From: Rachycentron canadum | Lineage: Eukaryota; Chordata; Actinopteri; Carangiformes; Rachycentridae | DNA length: 64,000 nucleotides | Direction of reading: 5' to 3' | NCBI GenBank assembly: GCA_038496675.1 | Contig: CM076649.1 | Location: 14,236,315-14,300,314 of the forward strand | Shown here: piece after piece, positions 62,447-64,000 of the stretch | How the letters are laid out: each line of letters opens with the position of its first letter | How positions within the stretch are numbered: position 1 is the first letter of the stretch | Notes under the pieces: model-generated | The model's input: only the letters and a program-made list of their open reading frames with translations | Told to the model about the DNA's origin: nothing | Databases searched by the model: none | Made by a program: the position numbers and the translations under genes

Positions 62447-64000
62447 CTATTTTCCATCTGATAAGGCAAACTTGAGCAAGGATGGACAAGGCTTTCTGCT
62501 CTCTTTTTCCTCAGCTGTCTCAATCTCTGTGAGAAATACATAAATGGTTGATGGACAGTTCATTGAACAGGTTTACATAAAAATTATTATATACAGTTTT
62601 GGCAATTAGGTAGGTCTTGTCGTATAGTTTCCATGCAGGAATGAAATTTTGGTGTTTCATACCTGGCAGCAGGTCAAAGTTGACCAAAAACAGTTTCTCA
62701 GGAGGACACTTCAACTCATTATATCTAACGCAGTTGGCCTTCATCATTAGGTCAATAATTCTTTCTTCAATGACACCTGAAATAAAGAGAAGGTGACAAA
62801 TGGCGAGTTAAAATGTGAAAATGTGTATTCATAGCCAGGTTGGGGAAGTTCTACTTACTAATAGTGTGTACAATGTTGTCAGAAGTGACAGTGATGGGTG
62901 TTTGCATTATCTCAGCATAAAGACTCGCAATGCCAGTCTTCAGCTGATCTAGTCTCTCTTCAACTACGGTGTGCTGCTTCTCCAGGGAGTCAGACACACG
63001 TCCATATTTCTCCAACTCAGACTGCAGCATAGAACGACACGGGGAAAGAAAGGTGAGGCAGGATGATGTTGTTTTTTAATAATAAATTGTCTTACTTTAA
63101 TAAAAAGTTTAAAACATATAATCATGAAGCAATGCCACCAAATTATTATATACCTGTATGTATTATATATGTAATATATTAACAAGGAACATACCCTAAG
63201 AGCCCAGATTCCAGGTCTGCCCTTGACCTCAGTGTAAATTTAAAGGTCAGACTCAGATTGAAAGATTATTATTTGAAATTAGGGAACTGAGATACTTCAT
63301 GTGTGGCAGTATAGTGTCAGTGTATAATTATTGGTTAGTTAGTTATTAGTTAGTATAATCTGAATTGTGATAGTAGGGTCAGGGTCATAAAACCCATAAA
63401 AGGAGGACTGCATAACAATCTTATACCAAGCAAACGTAGCTGTTTCATATGTGTGGTGATCAAGGAGACACAGGGTTGCAACTGAAAACATTTTTATTCC
63501 TCGCAAGCTATACAACAATTATATACCATTATACTCCTACTGGGCTACAGACATTAGCTAAATTCCAACAGAAAATAGACCAGGACCCAGTTATGATATT
63601 TAGAGTGTGTATGAAAGTATTAAATGGCCTATATAGTACATTGTTTGTGTGCATAGGTCAGACAGACTCACCTCCAAATCCTGAAGCTCGTGTGCATCCT
63701 GCTCCTCACGTCTTTTGTCCTCTTGCTCAAGGAACAGTATGTCACTCTGAAGCAGAAACACATGCATATAAATAAAAGGTACACCAGGTCAAAGTGTGTC
63801 TGTGGGCCCACTAACAGGATAAGCACGTGCCTTCCTCTTGTTTATGGCTCTCTTCAACATGTTCAATTTGTTGTGCTGCTCGTTGATGTAGTTAATATAA
63901 GTAATGTTGCTCTGTTCATCCTGAACAACCGGTGTACTGTCAGCCTGTTGGGACATCTTCACCTTCTCAACTCTATTCCGATCTTGCAGATGTTTCGCTG
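62447..64000 (-). CDS. Coiled-coil protein, C-terminal part (partial at window edge)
   Basis: Five exons: 63831-64000 (open at the edge), 63672-63746, 62859-63021, 62663-62776, 62447-62526. All junctions keep frame. The 63831 exon could start at an ATG (63954-63956), but the frame stays open upstream (VEKVKMSQQADSTP), so the gene probably continues beyond the window. The product is a charged, heptad-rich coiled coil (YINYINEQHNKLNMLKRA, LFLEQEDKRREEQDAHELQ) followed by SDNIVHTISVIEERIIDLMM and a short tail ending KFALSDGK. The IxxxYxxIxxR/ELL-like part is reminiscent of the CCDC63/CCDC114 (outer dynein arm docking) family, but I cannot confirm this. Its exon 63831 donor has no usable GT: AAG then GCACGT, a probable GC donor, because a GT two codons later would give an immediate stop. 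Confidence 0.6.

Overview
The window is vertebrate nuclear DNA, most likely from a teleost fish. It has compact split genes with GT-AG introns, many CA/TG microsatellites, teleost-type short interspersed elements, and proteins that read as fish orthologues. The two CD8 co-receptor genes carry the short cytoplasmic tails expected of fish, and the GnRH2 precursor has the usual fish length. All seven recognisable genes lie on the minus strand. I assembled them exon by exon. Every proposed splice junction keeps the reading frame, and exon lengths sum to whole codons.

Layout from low to high coordinates (transcription runs right to left): cd8a (125-1416, 6 coding exons); intergenic DNA; cd8b (7190-10608, 6 coding exons, first intron GC-AG); intergenic DNA; a zmat1-like gene with four U1-type zinc fingers and a KRCC1-like tail (14433-20857, 7 exons, one GC-AG intron); gnrh2 (21605-22451, 3 coding exons plus a probable 5' UTR exon); intergenic DNA; ptpra (20 coding exons, 28958-40246, with a probable 3' UTR down to about 25271, a 5' UTR exon at 40495-40541 and a first exon/promoter near 50432-50860); idh3b (60717 down to two alternative last exons at 54516-54605 and 52768-52845); and the 3' part of a coiled-coil gene running off the right edge (62447-64000).

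The genes are not one pathway. cd8a and cd8b encode the two chains of the T-cell co-receptor. gnrh2, ptpra and idh3b are neighbours in other vertebrates (human 20p13, from memory). CD8A, CD8B and KRCC1 sit together on human 2p11, which makes a KRCC1-tailed zinc-finger gene beside cd8b notable.

The most interesting observations are: the two mutually exclusive idh3b terminal exons, both of which resemble the two known human C-termini; a complete hAT-type MITE with a perfect 8-bp target duplication in the intron just before those exons; a CA microsatellite that forms the splice donor of a ptpra D2 exon; the exon arithmetic of ptpra D1 versus D2 (37+98 = 135); three GC-AG introns in one window; and clusters of GTTAGC/GCTAAC words at the start of intron 1 of both zmat1 and idh3b. 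I found no RNA genes, CRISPR arrays or prokaryotic features, and no clearly new multi-gene system.
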